From Thalassotalea algicola (GTDB lineage: Bacteria > Pseudomonadota > Gammaproteobacteria > Enterobacterales > Alteromonadaceae): a DNA stretch of 64,000 nucleotides. The stretch is from contig NZ_JABBXH010000001.1 of assembly GCF_012932965.1 (NCBI RefSeq), forward strand, positions 806,001-870,000, read 5' to 3'. Below, in pieces: positions 1 to 8,147 of the stretch. Position 1 is the first letter of the stretch. Each line of letters starts with the position of its first letter. Both the position numbers and the translations under genes were made by a program. Below the pieces are notes generated by a model. That model was not told the DNA's origin. It made no database searches and worked only from the letters and a program-made list of their open reading frames with translations.

Positions 1-350
1 TTAGACTTTTCCCGAGCAGTAAGCTCATCCAGTGTGTAAACTTGAACCTGATAAGTATAACGGTAACCCCGTTTGGGCACTGTTACGATCATTTTTTCAT
101 CGCCGTCTCCACTACCAATTAATTTCCTAACCTCGGAAACGACAGATGAAATCGTACTGGCTTCTTTGTGTGTGGTACCCCAAACCTCTTTTAATAATTC
201 ATCGTAGGTTACGACACTTCCAGCATTGGAGAGTAGAGTTAATAAACATTTACTAATTCGAGAAGGGAGTTGTTTTTTCTCACCATCTAAATAAACGATT
301 TCTTGTTTTTTGGGAAAAAATGTCCATTTAGGACTTTGATAAACTGTCAC
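1..350 (-). CDS. CadC-like winged-helix transcriptional regulator, partial (C-terminal part beyond the window)
   Basis: The minus strand is open from about 350 to the left edge. It encodes an OmpR/PhoB-type winged helix with no receiver domain before it: a short beta start, LPSRISKCLLTLLSN, VTYDELLKEVWG, a recognition helix around STISSVVSEVRKLIG, and the wing TVPKRGYRYTYQV. A DNA-binding domain at the very N-terminus is typical of CadC/ToxR-like regulators, where a membrane and sensor part follows; that part would lie outside the window. No ATG is available near the N-terminus. The candidates are GTG at 350 and TTG at 362, neither with a good ribosome site, so the start is uncertain. The gene lies just downstream of, and in the same direction as, the kinase/regulator pair. 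Confidence 0.7.
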   Translation of the reverse strand, partial: MTVYQSPKWTFFPKKQEIVYLDGEKKQLPSRISKCLLTLLSNAGSVVTYDELLKEVWGTTHKEASTISSVVSEVRKLIGSGDGDEKMIVTVPKRGYRYTYQVQVYTLDELTAREKS

Positions 351-427
351 TATATAAACCAATTCAAATTTCTAATAACGAATAGCTTTTATCTGGCGGG
401 ATTTTAGTTTGTATACAATCTAGTGTT

Positions 428-1747
428 TTATGCAGCTACTGGCAACCTAAACGTAAACTCACTTCCTTTATTAAGTTCGCTATTCACAAAAAGCTCTCCA
501 CCATGAGCAATGGCGATACGCTTACATAAAAACAACCCCAAACCGACCCCATTATTGCTTCTATTTTCTACATGCTCAGCTTGAGAAAAAGGTTCAAACA
601 ACCTTGGTAAAAACTCTGGGTCGATGCCTGAACCAAAGTCTCTAATAGTAATAGCGAGCTCGTTATTGCCTTCTTGGCAAGTGACAATAACTGGACGTGA
701 GTTAATATTGTGCTTCAATGCATTCTCAATAAGGTTGCGAATGAGGAACTTGAATCGGCCCAAGTCAATATTAACGACAATCTCAGGAATGTTACTTTCT
801 AATTGGATACTTTCATTGCGATCAAAACTTGTCATGATATCGTCCATTACATTGGGGAAAAAATAGGACTCCAAATTGAGTAACTTATGCGAGTCTCGAA
901 GTCGTTCACTCTCTAACAACTGCTCGACAATGGCGTCCATTTTATTTATTTCTCGATTCAACTTAGATTCTATTTCGCCTTTCTCCAAAAACGCCAACAG
1001 CACTTTCATTCTTGCCATCGGTGACCGCAACTCATGGCTGACTGACAGCAATAGCTCGTTCTTCGAGGCAAAAAGTTCTTCAAGGTTTTCTGCCATCTTG
1101 TTTAATCCTTTGGTTAAATTGCCAAGTTCATTATTCGGGTGTGATTTAATTCGGTATTTAAGGTCACCCTGACTTATTTGAGATGCGCTGTGGATAGCAT
1201 TTCGGATAGGGGTTAATTGAGAATTTAGCGTTTTATAGCTAATAAATAATACCATTAATACGCCTAACCAAGGCCATAAAACGAGCCAGTTAGGGTAAAC
1301 AATTAGGTTGGCGATTTGTGAGGTGACGGCAATCGTAGAGTTATTTGAAGTGGTAAAAATAAAGTATTTGGAGCCTACTTTTGTAAAATACAATTTGCCC
1401 AAGGCTACGGCATTTGTCATAAGCTCAGATGATGATGGCAACGTACTCCCTGTTCTCCAAGTTTCCTCTCCTCGGTTAATTTGAATTGATACTCGGTTTT
1501 TCTTCGCTTCAGCTTTAAGGCTTTCAATATCTATCGGACCTTGGACTAACTTCGCCATCATATCGTACAGCGCCTCGTGACGATCTGAAACGATCTTTTC
1601 AGCTTCATTTTCGGATATTGAGAAACTGCCTAAGATAATGAGAGTAACGAGTAAAATCGTGTTGATGGAAAATAATAAGAAAAATCGGGTATATAGATTC
1701 AGGTTGGGAAGTCGCATATTTGGAAAATTAATTTTTGAAAGATTCAT
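428..1747 (-). CDS. Membrane sensor histidine kinase (HAMP, HisKA, HATPase_c)
   Basis: This is a 439-residue inner-membrane sensor kinase. A first membrane segment at about residues 21-41 and a second at about 153-171 enclose a periplasmic sensor loop of roughly 110 residues. A HAMP linker follows. The H-box SVSHELRSPMARM contains the phospho-acceptor His238. The ATP-binding part shows the N-box NLIENALKHN (about 338-347), the G1 box DFGSGI (370-375) and the G2 box NNGVGLGL (398-405), so all catalytic motifs are intact. The gene lies 26 bp downstream of an OmpR-family regulator on the same strand and is clearly its partner. Layout and loop size resemble CpxA/RstB-type kinases. The signal sensed cannot be read from the sequence. 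Confidence 0.93.
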   Translation of the reverse strand: MNLSKINFPNMRLPNLNLYTRFFLLFSINTILLVTLIILGSFSISENEAEKIVSDRHEALYDMMAKLVQGPIDIESLKAEAKKNRVSIQINRGEETWRTGSTLPSSSELMTNAVALGKLYFTKVGSKYFIFTTSNNSTIAVTSQIANLIVYPNWLVLWPWLGVLMVLFISYKTLNSQLTPIRNAIHSASQISQGDLKYRIKSHPNNELGNLTKGLNKMAENLEELFASKNELLLSVSHELRSPMARMKVLLAFLEKGEIESKLNREINKMDAIVEQLLESERLRDSHKLLNLESYFFPNVMDDIMTSFDRNESIQLESNIPEIVVNIDLGRFKFLIRNLIENALKHNINSRPVIVTCQEGNNELAITIRDFGSGIDPEFLPRLFEPFSQAEHVENRSNNGVGLGLFLCKRIAIAHGGELFVNSELNKGSEFTFRLPVAA

Positions 1748-1773
1748 AATTGATTACTTAGTAAATCACGGCT

Positions 1774-2472
1774 TTAAAGTGGTTTGGCAATAAATGTGTA
1801 GCCCATGCCCCTAATCGTTTTGATAAATCGTGGAGAGGTGGCGGAGTCATTAAGCTTTTGCCTTAGTCGACTTAGCAATATGTCGACTGCTCGTCCATAC
1901 AAATCAACTTCCACTCCTTTGAGTACCCCAATGATCTGCTCTCTATTAAACACTTTCCCTGGGTGAGTCGCCAACGTGTGTAGTAAATGAAACTCCATTC
2001 CAGATAACTGAATGTCGACTCCATCAACGTTAACTCGCTGCTGCGAGGCGATAATGTCTAATCCTGAAAATTGAATCATCATGTTTAATGTTTCTTCAGT
2101 TGGGCCTTGCAGTTCACTGCGTCGCAAAAGAGCTTGCACTCTCGCTAATAGCTCTAATGGCTCGAATGGCTTTGGCAGATAATCATCAACACCTAGTTCA
2201 AAACCATAGATTTTGTCTTCTAACTTCCCCCTGGCGGTTAACATGATAATAGGCAAAGCTGACTTTTCTCTGACTTGTTTACACAAAGTGAATCCATCTA
2301 CCTTTGGCATCATGACATCTAGTAGTAACAGCGCGGGATGAGCTTCGCCTATAAGGTCTAACCCAACTAACGGATCATTAGCAACAACCAATTCTAAGTG
2401 GTGCTTTTTAAAGAACAACGTCAGGCTGTCTGTTAAATCCTTGTCGTCATCAATCATCAATATGTTGGGCAT
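1774..2472 (-). CDS. OmpR/PhoB-family response regulator
   Basis: This is a 232-residue response regulator. The N-terminal receiver has the acidic pocket IDDDKD, phospho-acceptor Asp52 in LLLDVMMP, and a conserved Lys in PKPFEP. The C-terminal winged helix ends with the usual wing FIKTIRGMGYTF. I place the start at the ATG at 2472, with GAGAAG as ribosome site; a TTG two codons upstream is less likely. It precedes its kinase by 26 bp, which suggests co-transcription. It is divergent from the membrane-protein operon starting at 2620. The shared upstream region has GTTAC repeats that may be its binding site, so it may control both itself and that operon. Confidence 0.93.
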   Translation of the reverse strand: MPNILMIDDDKDLTDSLTLFFKKHHLELVVANDPLVGLDLIGEAHPALLLLDVMMPKVDGFTLCKQVREKSALPIIMLTARGKLEDKIYGFELGVDDYLPKPFEPLELLARVQALLRRSELQGPTEETLNMMIQFSGLDIIASQQRVNVDGVDIQLSGMEFHLLHTLATHPGKVFNREQIIGVLKGVEVDLYGRAVDILLSRLRQKLNDSATSPRFIKTIRGMGYTFIAKPL

Positions 2473-2547
2473 ATGCAATTACTTCTCAATTCTCTTACTG
2501 TAATAGTCGGCGATAGGAGAGTTAAAAACAAACCATTCCTTTCAGTT

Positions 2548-2596
2548 GTTACACTATGTTACCCAACCTCTGTCTCAAACTGGTTAACATTGTTAC
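2548..2596. promoter_or_regulatory. Repeated GTTAC half-sites in a divergent promoter region (putative response-regulator operator)
   Basis: GTTAC occurs at 2548 and 2558, exactly 10 bp apart in the same orientation. GTTAAC at 2583 is followed by GTTAC at 2592. Same-face direct repeats of five bases separated by five bases are the usual operator form for OmpR-family regulators; the CpxR box, read on the other strand, is TTTAC-N5-TTTAC. The sites sit between the divergent regulator gene and the operon beginning at 2620. That they are the operator is inferred. Confidence 0.4.
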
Positions 2597-2619
2597 TAAA
2601 TAAACGTATAGGAGTTTTT

Positions 2620-3330
2620 ATGAACATGTTGAGACAGGACAATAACAAAAATTCAGCGAGGCTGTTAGCAAGCTTAATGCTTGGGCAGATGGTTTTTGGT
2701 ATTTTACTTAACTTTCACTTTATTAGCCCAGTTTTAAAGTATGACGGGACATTATCTGCGGAACAACTGACCTTTATTTTGGGCTGCGCTACGTTGCTGG
2801 CCTTGGTAATTAGTTCGCTGAACGTCGTGTTTGGTCTTTTATTACCAAAGTCGAAGATAAAAGAGCACTCGGGTTTGTTTATTGCGTTAATAGCTTTTGC
2901 ATCCATTGGCATTGCAATGAGTGCCAATGAATACGCAAAGCTCTCTGAATATGTTGTCTTTTTGTCATCAACTTATTCAATTGATGCGGCTGCCAGTGAT
3001 ACAACACTGGAGTATATGAAAAAAATATTAGCAATTGGTCGCAATGAAGCCCATTTTTATTCAATTTTTATTTCTAGCATTAGCTTATTGTTGTTTTACG
3101 TTTTGACGATAAGGGCTTCTTTACTTCCTTTTTATCTTGCTGTGTTCGCTCTTTTATCGACTTTGTTTCAGCTTATTGCAGTGGGTCATACTTTCTTCGA
3201 AAAGTCCATTCCAAACATCATGCAATTGCCGTTGTTTGTTACCCAAATCATAGTACCTGTTTACTTACTAAAAGCGGGTTTTAAATCTGGAGCGACTACT
3301 TCAGGTAGTCAGATAGAACAAACAAGCTAA
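2620..3330 (+). CDS. Multi-pass inner-membrane protein of unknown function
   Basis: I do not recognise this 236-residue protein with certainty; it resembles DUF4386-type integral membrane proteins in general layout. Hydrophobic segments occur at about residues 14-34, 50-72, 85-100, 150-170, 175-195 and 205-222, so roughly six membrane passes. A loop rich in small and polar residues lies between the third and fourth. The open frame extends 147 bp further upstream, but the ATG at 2620 has an AGGAG ribosome site 6 bases before it and is preferred. It is the first gene of an apparent three-gene operon (gaps of 32 and 44 bp) divergent from the two-component system. Confidence 0.7.
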   Translation: MNMLRQDNNKNSARLLASLMLGQMVFGILLNFHFISPVLKYDGTLSAEQLTFILGCATLLALVISSLNVVFGLLLPKSKIKEHSGLFIALIAFASIGIAMSANEYAKLSEYVVFLSSTYSIDAAASDTTLEYMKKILAIGRNEAHFYSIFISSISLLLFYVLTIRASLLPFYLAVFALLSTLFQLIAVGHTFFEKSIPNIMQLPLFVTQIIVPVYLLKAGFKSGATTSGSQIEQTS

Positions 3331-3362
3331 CTCAGCTGTTTGGCAACCATAGGAGGTATAAC

Positions 3363-4037
3363 ATGATGTCATCAATACTACTGTTTCACATATGTGCTGG
3401 AGCAATTGCGCTCTTAGCTGGATATGCCGTTGCTTTTATCAAAAAAGGTCAGGTCGCACACAAGTATTTAGGCCGAACTTATGTGGTTGCAATACTGTTT
3501 CTTGGTCTGTCTGGCACTTACATTGCTATTTTAAGAGAAGTACCGCTTTCTCTCCTGAACGGATTGGTGCTCTGCTACCTAGTTCTGTCATCTCTTAATA
3601 CTGTTTGGCAATCACCAGCGAGAATCAATTACTTCGATAAATTGTTGTTTGTATTTGTAACTCTCATAATCCTTGGCTTTGTTTGGTATGGCTACCAAGC
3701 CAGCCATACTGTAGGTGGCAAACTAGGTGGTTTTGGAATCGAGGCTTTCGCTGTTTTTGGCAGTATTATGGTTTGCTTCTGGATTGGTGACTATCGAAAT
3801 CTAAAGCAAGGCGGCTTGCGGGGGAAAAGTCGTTTAATCCGGCACCTTTGGCGTATGTACTTTCCTCTAATGATGTCGACAGCTGCTTTCTTTTTGGGGC
3901 AATCAAGGCATTTACCAGAAATCGTTCAACGTATTGAGTTTTTGCTAGTACCACTATTATTCGTTGTTTTTACTGCTGTATTTTGGGTTGTGAAGGTAGG
4001 CACCGAGAAATTCAGAATGAATCAGATACATTCCTAA
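3363..4037 (+). CDS. DUF2306-like multi-pass membrane protein
   Basis: This 224-residue protein has about six or seven hydrophobic segments. Its N-terminal half reads FHICAGAIALLAGYAVAF followed by a basic patch and AHKYLGRTYVVAI. The order of a histidine in the first helix, a glycine-rich turn, and a His-x-x-x-Gly-Arg segment entering the next helix is seen in DUF2306-type membrane proteins, as also in the gene at 9523. An AGGAGG ribosome site lies just before the ATG. It is the second gene of the operon shared with a membrane protein and a secreted peptidase. The molecular role is unknown; histidines in the helices might bind a metal or haem, but that is speculation. Confidence 0.65.
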   Translation: MMSSILLFHICAGAIALLAGYAVAFIKKGQVAHKYLGRTYVVAILFLGLSGTYIAILREVPLSLLNGLVLCYLVLSSLNTVWQSPARINYFDKLLFVFVTLIILGFVWYGYQASHTVGGKLGGFGIEAFAVFGSIMVCFWIGDYRNLKQGGLRGKSRLIRHLWRMYFPLMMSTAAFFLGQSRHLPEIVQRIEFLLVPLLFVVFTAVFWVVKVGTEKFRMNQIHS

Positions 4038-4081
4038 TTACATATTTTTTACTTAATAATCTTCCTCAAAATGGAGTAGCC

Positions 4082-5020
4082 ATGAAGCAAATTATTTCAA
4101 ATAAACTGGTTTTCGTTTTATTAATATATATCTCTAGTTCACTGCAAGCGCATGCAGTGACAAATTATCAAACGTCGGCAGCGGAGGCGTTTTTAAAATC
4201 ATTTTCTCAAAATGATGCTTTGTCTCTAGAGGAAGCTAATCACTATTTAGCGAACAATTCATATGGTTTAAAGGCACTTTCGGCTCGAATTAACGGTGCA
4301 AAAAACTTAACGCTAGCCATAGATAACAATACGCAAGACTATCGGCACGCCATTGATATATGTTTGCCAGTTGCTATGCAACTTGAAGATGATGCAAATG
4401 AGATTATATCTAAATCACTCTCTTTTTTATTAGAGTCTGGCAATGTGTCAGTCGATATTGTATTCGGAGCCAATAATACCGCAGCGACCGCAACCCCTGA
4501 TGGAATAATCTTGGCGCTGGAAAGCGTTTGTAAAGGCGTTTCTTCCGCTAAGGAAGCAGAATCAATACTGTTGGAATATATTGCTCATGAAATTATCCAT
4601 GTCTTTCAATATCGAAATAGTAAAAGAACAAGCTTGAATTTCACACTATTAGAGATTTCTTTAATTGAAGGAGCGGCAGACTATTTTTCTGAAATTGTGA
4701 TGGAAAGAAGCGGCGAACTGCAAAAAGAGAGAGAAACCTATGGAGCCAAACATGAAAAAATGATTTGGTCTGAGTTCTCAAAGGTTATGTATGAAAATGA
4801 GTATTTCCCATGGCTTTACTCAAAGCCAAAAAGCAATATGCCACCTGATATGGGCTACTGGATAGGAAAAAGAATTATAAAAAAGCTATATGAACAAACT
4901 CCAAGTAAAAAACAAGTTATCAAGGATATATTAGTTTTGAAAGATGCAAAAAGGATATTAAATCGTAGTTTGTATCAAAACCAAATATCACCTTTAAGGT
5001 ACTTTCAAATATTTTCTTAG
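4082..5020 (+). CDS. Secreted HExxH zinc metallopeptidase-like protein
   Basis: The preferred start at 4082 gives a 312-residue exported protein with a signal peptide (KQIISNKLVFVLLIYISSSLQAHA, cleaved near residue 24). The centre carries a zinc-peptidase signature: IAHEIIHVFQY supplies two histidines and the catalytic glutamate. About 30 residues later LIEGAADYFSE offers a third, glutamate ligand, in the gluzincin pattern (HExxH followed by EGxAD). It loosely resembles DUF2268-type predicted Zn proteases. A frame beginning at 3983 overlaps the previous gene and would bury the signal peptide, so it is rejected. It is the third gene of the operon, probably acting in the periplasm. Substrate unknown. 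Confidence 0.72.
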   Translation: MKQIISNKLVFVLLIYISSSLQAHAVTNYQTSAAEAFLKSFSQNDALSLEEANHYLANNSYGLKALSARINGAKNLTLAIDNNTQDYRHAIDICLPVAMQLEDDANEIISKSLSFLLESGNVSVDIVFGANNTAATATPDGIILALESVCKGVSSAKEAESILLEYIAHEIIHVFQYRNSKRTSLNFTLLEISLIEGAADYFSEIVMERSGELQKERETYGAKHEKMIWSEFSKVMYENEYFPWLYSKPKSNMPPDMGYWIGKRIIKKLYEQTPSKKQVIKDILVLKDAKRILNRSLYQNQISPLRYFQIFS

Positions 5021-5101
5021 CTAGCAAGTGGTAGCTAATTGATAAAAATGTAGTAATCAGAAAAGTGAGGAGTTGGGTGGTAGAAATATACGCGATTTGC
5101 G

Positions 5102-5136
5102 CATTATTAAATTATTAGGCATACATTATTAAATTA
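5102..5136. repeat. Two 13-bp direct repeats, 22 bp apart, before the DUF4177 gene
   Basis: CATTATTAAATTA occurs at 5102-5114 and again at 5124-5136, a spacing of 22 bp or two helical turns. Both copies lie just upstream of the ribosome site of the small gene at 5152. The first copy runs into ATTAGGC (5113-5119). They could be a tandem operator or a chance AT-rich duplication. Confidence 0.5.
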
Positions 5137-5151
5137 GGTTATGGAGAGCTC

Positions 5152-5346
5152 ATGAAAAAGTACAAATATAAAATTGTGGATACTAGGGATGTTGAATCAG
5201 CAGGACTATTCAAAAGTAGAAAACGAGAAGACTTAGAAGCTTACCTTAGTTCGCTAGGGGCTGAAGGATGGGAACTTGTGAATGTTGATTTCCGCGAACT
5301 CGAGGGTGGACGGGAGTTTGCAGGAGTAATGAAAAAAGAAGTTTAA
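5152..5346 (+). CDS. Small DUF4177 family protein
   Basis: This is a 64-residue soluble protein of the DUF4177 type: a start rich in Lys and Tyr (MKKYKYKIVD), a middle helix (REDLEAYLSSLGAEGWELVNVD) with the family's typical GAEGWELV core, and a C-terminal strand ending in KKEV. A GGAGAG ribosome site precedes the ATG. Members are small alpha/beta proteins of unknown function. It stands alone between the peptidase operon and a convergent restriction nuclease. A sequence resembling half of an integron attC site follows its stop codon, so it may have arrived as a mobile cassette. Confidence 0.8.
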   Translation: MKKYKYKIVDTRDVESAGLFKSRKREDLEAYLSSLGAEGWELVNVDFRELEGGREFAGVMKKEV

Positions 5347-5810
5347 TTACCTATAGGCTTTAATTGCCTAAAAGCTATTCAAGCGGGACTTTTTAGGGCT
5401 ACCATCGTCCGTTTATGGCTGTGAGAACAACCGATGGACACAACACATTGGTTGATCTCACGGCACAAAACAGTCATTAAATTTTTATATTTAAGAAGCT
5501 CCCTTTTCTCAACAGAAAAACATGAAGATATACTAACACTAGCCGAAATCGTCATGGACTTGAGTTATAAATTTTCTGATTAATTTTGGAGCTTTTTATG
5601 ATTTTCTCGCAACTGCTGACGCAACAATTTGTATTAGTAATTCAATACTTGGCTACAAGTCAGAAAACTCCATTCAAGAATTCTCATTATTAATGAAGAT
5701 CCACATATTTTAAGTTTCGTTAAAGGTCAGTGATGTACCAATTCCATAGATGAGACAGCCTCTAGCATTATTAGTCATTCTTTGAACCTTCACGGCCCTT
5801 GAGATAAAAG
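5347..5810. other. Gene-free stretch with hairpins and an attC-like half site
   Basis: No convincing gene lies here. Just after the DUF4177 stop, GCCTAAA at about 5368-5374 is followed by TTCAAGCGGGAC and then TTTTTAGGGC. The first two elements look like the left half of an integron attC site (RYYYAAC core plus the TCAAGCGGGAC arm), but the complementary right arm is missing. A second structure has arms at 5418-5432 and 5450-5464 (GTGAGAACAACC against GGTTGATCTCAC), pairing over about 15 bp with one mismatch and a 17-base loop. The remainder to 5810 is AT-rich and shows nothing I can name. Confidence 0.45.
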
Positions 5811-6791
5811 CTACGTAATAAGTTTGGGCATTATAGATAAGCCAAGTTTCTCTTTGGTGCCCGGAGAAAGCTCATGGATATGTGAAAAAATCCAGCTAAT
5901 CAGATCAACGCCTTCCATTACACCTATGTTATTTTGAGCAGCATAAGTTTTTGTATCTTCTGATACGCTACCAGTAGTTATTAACCACATATCAACATGC
6001 AAGCTAGACTCCTCTAAAAGAGCTAATTGCTTCACTCCCCAACGACTCGTTACCCCTGAATGATGCTTGCACTGTATATATACTTTACTGCTTGATAACG
6101 TATCTGCCTTCGTTGCAATGATATCTACATCTGAGTCATCATGCGTTTTGTTCTTAGCTTCAATTGACGCTTCGTATCCCTCTATTTCCATAAGTTCAGC
6201 AATCAACTTTTCTAAACCATAGCCACCACTTTCAAGCGTAGTTTTACCCGATACAATTCGACTTAACAGCTCCTCTTTTAGCGATTCAATTTCTCTGTCG
6301 ACCTTTTGCTGAAAAATAGAATCAAAGCAAATTGAGTTATCGTTTTGAAGGCTCTCTATATAACCTTCAAATTCATCTGAAAACTCGTTTAAATTAGCGA
6401 CTGTCATTCTAATTTTCAGCCGACTTTGCACTCCTTCAGACAGTTTATAACGAGGTATTCTGATAACGTCTCCAATTTCATTCTTAAAGAATTCAACCGA
6501 CACACGATTTGCACCATTCCAAGGGCTTTGCGCATATGACTTCTCTCCTTTTGCAATACCAATAACAATTGCTCTTGAAACTGGAACGACAATGATATCT
6601 CCACCTTTAATGTCATAGAAGCGCTTGATTTGGTTTCTTTGTCTGCCAATATCTATTTCTTTTTCTTTAATAAACTGGTCGACAACAGAGAAACTCTCAA
6701 AGCTACTCAAATTAATTTGGCTCCATCCATATCCAGCAATGCCAGCCTTAAGTAGGTTTTCTGGACCACGAACCAAAAGAATATTTCCCAT
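5811..6791 (-). CDS. Mrr-type restriction endonuclease with N-terminal PUA-like domain
   Basis: This 326-residue protein ends in a PD-(D/E)xK nuclease domain of the Mrr_cat type (about residues 180-300). It has GGYGLEKLIAELMEIEGY with the leading Glu, then DVDIIA with the metal-binding Asp, then YIQCKHH with the Q-x-K catalytic pair. The N-terminal half contains FYDIKGGDIIVVPVSRA followed by IVIGIAKGEKSY, resembling the strands of PUA/EVE-like modules that read modified bases. The combination suggests a stand-alone type IV enzyme that cuts modified foreign DNA. No methyltransferase or specificity subunit is nearby. The start has a GGAG ribosome site. Nuclease assignment is firm; the N-terminal assignment is tentative. 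Confidence 0.8.
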   Translation of the reverse strand: MGNILLVRGPENLLKAGIAGYGWSQINLSSFESFSVVDQFIKEKEIDIGRQRNQIKRFYDIKGGDIIVVPVSRAIVIGIAKGEKSYAQSPWNGANRVSVEFFKNEIGDVIRIPRYKLSEGVQSRLKIRMTVANLNEFSDEFEGYIESLQNDNSICFDSIFQQKVDREIESLKEELLSRIVSGKTTLESGGYGLEKLIAELMEIEGYEASIEAKNKTHDDSDVDIIATKADTLSSSKVYIQCKHHSGVTSRWGVKQLALLEESSLHVDMWLITTGSVSEDTKTYAAQNNIGVMEGVDLISWIFSHIHELSPGTKEKLGLSIMPKLIT

Positions 6792-7035
6792 AGATTTATC
6801 TCCTACCTACCTTAGTTTCTTCTTATTCTGAATTAATAGCTTATTTACTGAATCTAACACCGTTGCAAATAAGGAGCTTAGGTTCCAATAAATCAATAGT
6901 ATTATCCATCATAAAAGGGCTTGATGTGCATGCCAATTGAAAGCTGAATTACATAGAGCCGCATGTTTGCGGTTTATGTTTAGATATGAACTTACTCTAA
7001 GGCGAGCTCCAATAGAACTAAATCCATTGCTGGCT

Positions 7036-8019
7036 TTATTTTTTATTTTTTTTGGTTTCCTTGTCTTTATACATTTCACCATCGGCCATATTTATGAGCC
7101 TTTCTACCACATCGCTCTCTAACGATTCCGCATTAAGCGATGCATAGCCATAACTAAATGTAAGACTAGGTTGCTGGTCATTTTGGGCTAATAGTTCATT
7201 CAGTCTGCGTATCATTATAGTAATATCCAACTGTTTTTCGCCTTGGCACATTACAACAAACTCATCACCACCAAATCGAGCAATAATATCGACTTCTCTG
7301 AATGTTTCTCTTAAGTAGCGAGCAAATGACATAATCACTTCATCGCCGACTTTGTGGCCGTACGTATCATTGATTGGCTTCAAATTATCGATATCAAAAT
7401 AGCTTATTCCAATGTTGGCTTTGTTTCTTTTCGCAGATTTAAACAATTGTTCAGCCGCAATAAAAAAGCCCTTACGATTAAACAAGTTAGTGAGGTGATC
7501 CGTTGCTGCAGAGCTTTCAAGTTGAATGTTCTTATCGAGTAGGCTCAGCTCTCTTTCCGCCATATCGCGAAAATGCTTTATGAGTTTATGGTAACGACTA
7601 TCATAATCGGTTTTGAGGAAGTCCATGACGCAAATGGTGCCAAACGTAGAACCATCAGGCCAGTGAAGAGGATAGCCAAGATATGTATTAAAACCATCTT
7701 CACTGACTTCTGGGTTACTAATCCATTCATCTTGGTCTGTCGCATTACCTACATATAACCCTGTGTCTTGCCGAACAACTTCACGACAAAATATATTAAC
7801 GTCAGAATCGATAGTGACACCTGCACCATATGGGTTTTCAACTGATTGATTGGCAATAATAACTTTATACTTTTCATCTCCTGCTTGCACAATAAAGCCT
7901 GCAGGAGTGCCGCAAAGTTCAGCCATTAAATCGACAAGCCTCTGCCACGCCGGTAATAATAATTCATCCCTGTCTTGTTCATAAATCCACTGTTCAGGTT
8001 GTAACATACAACTCACCAT
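7036..8019 (-). CDS. Diguanylate cyclase with N-terminal GAF-like sensor domain
   Basis: This 327-residue cytoplasmic protein makes cyclic-di-GMP. Residues of about 25-155 resemble a GAF domain (FIVQAGDEKYKVI, then GYPLHWPDGSTFGTICVMD). The C-terminal cyclase domain has the active-site motif RFGGDEF, with GGDEF at 250-254. The inhibitory I-site REVD lies at 241-244, so feedback control by product is expected. There is no membrane segment. The ATG at 8019 lacks a good ribosome site; an in-frame ATG at 8007 is preceded by GGTGAG and could be the true start. The protein ends in a lysine-rich tail. It stands as a single gene. Confidence 0.92.
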   Translation of the reverse strand: MVSCMLQPEQWIYEQDRDELLLPAWQRLVDLMAELCGTPAGFIVQAGDEKYKVIIANQSVENPYGAGVTIDSDVNIFCREVVRQDTGLYVGNATDQDEWISNPEVSEDGFNTYLGYPLHWPDGSTFGTICVMDFLKTDYDSRYHKLIKHFRDMAERELSLLDKNIQLESSAATDHLTNLFNRKGFFIAAEQLFKSAKRNKANIGISYFDIDNLKPINDTYGHKVGDEVIMSFARYLRETFREVDIIARFGGDEFVVMCQGEKQLDITIMIRRLNELLAQNDQQPSLTFSYGYASLNAESLESDVVERLINMADGEMYKDKETKKNKK

Positions 8020-8147
8020 TAAGTTTTTTTTCTAGAACAGAGCCACTTTTAAGTTTAGTAAAAATAGATACTGTGACAACCTTAATTCGCAAGATAGTTA
8101 AGTCTGCTACTTTGAAACACTAAAGCAAGTATGCAGCAAGTGTTAAC

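Noticed and set aside
5347-5480. Complete integron attC site or cassette array
   Set aside because: Only the left arm is recognisable, no integrase is in the window, and no second cassette follows.
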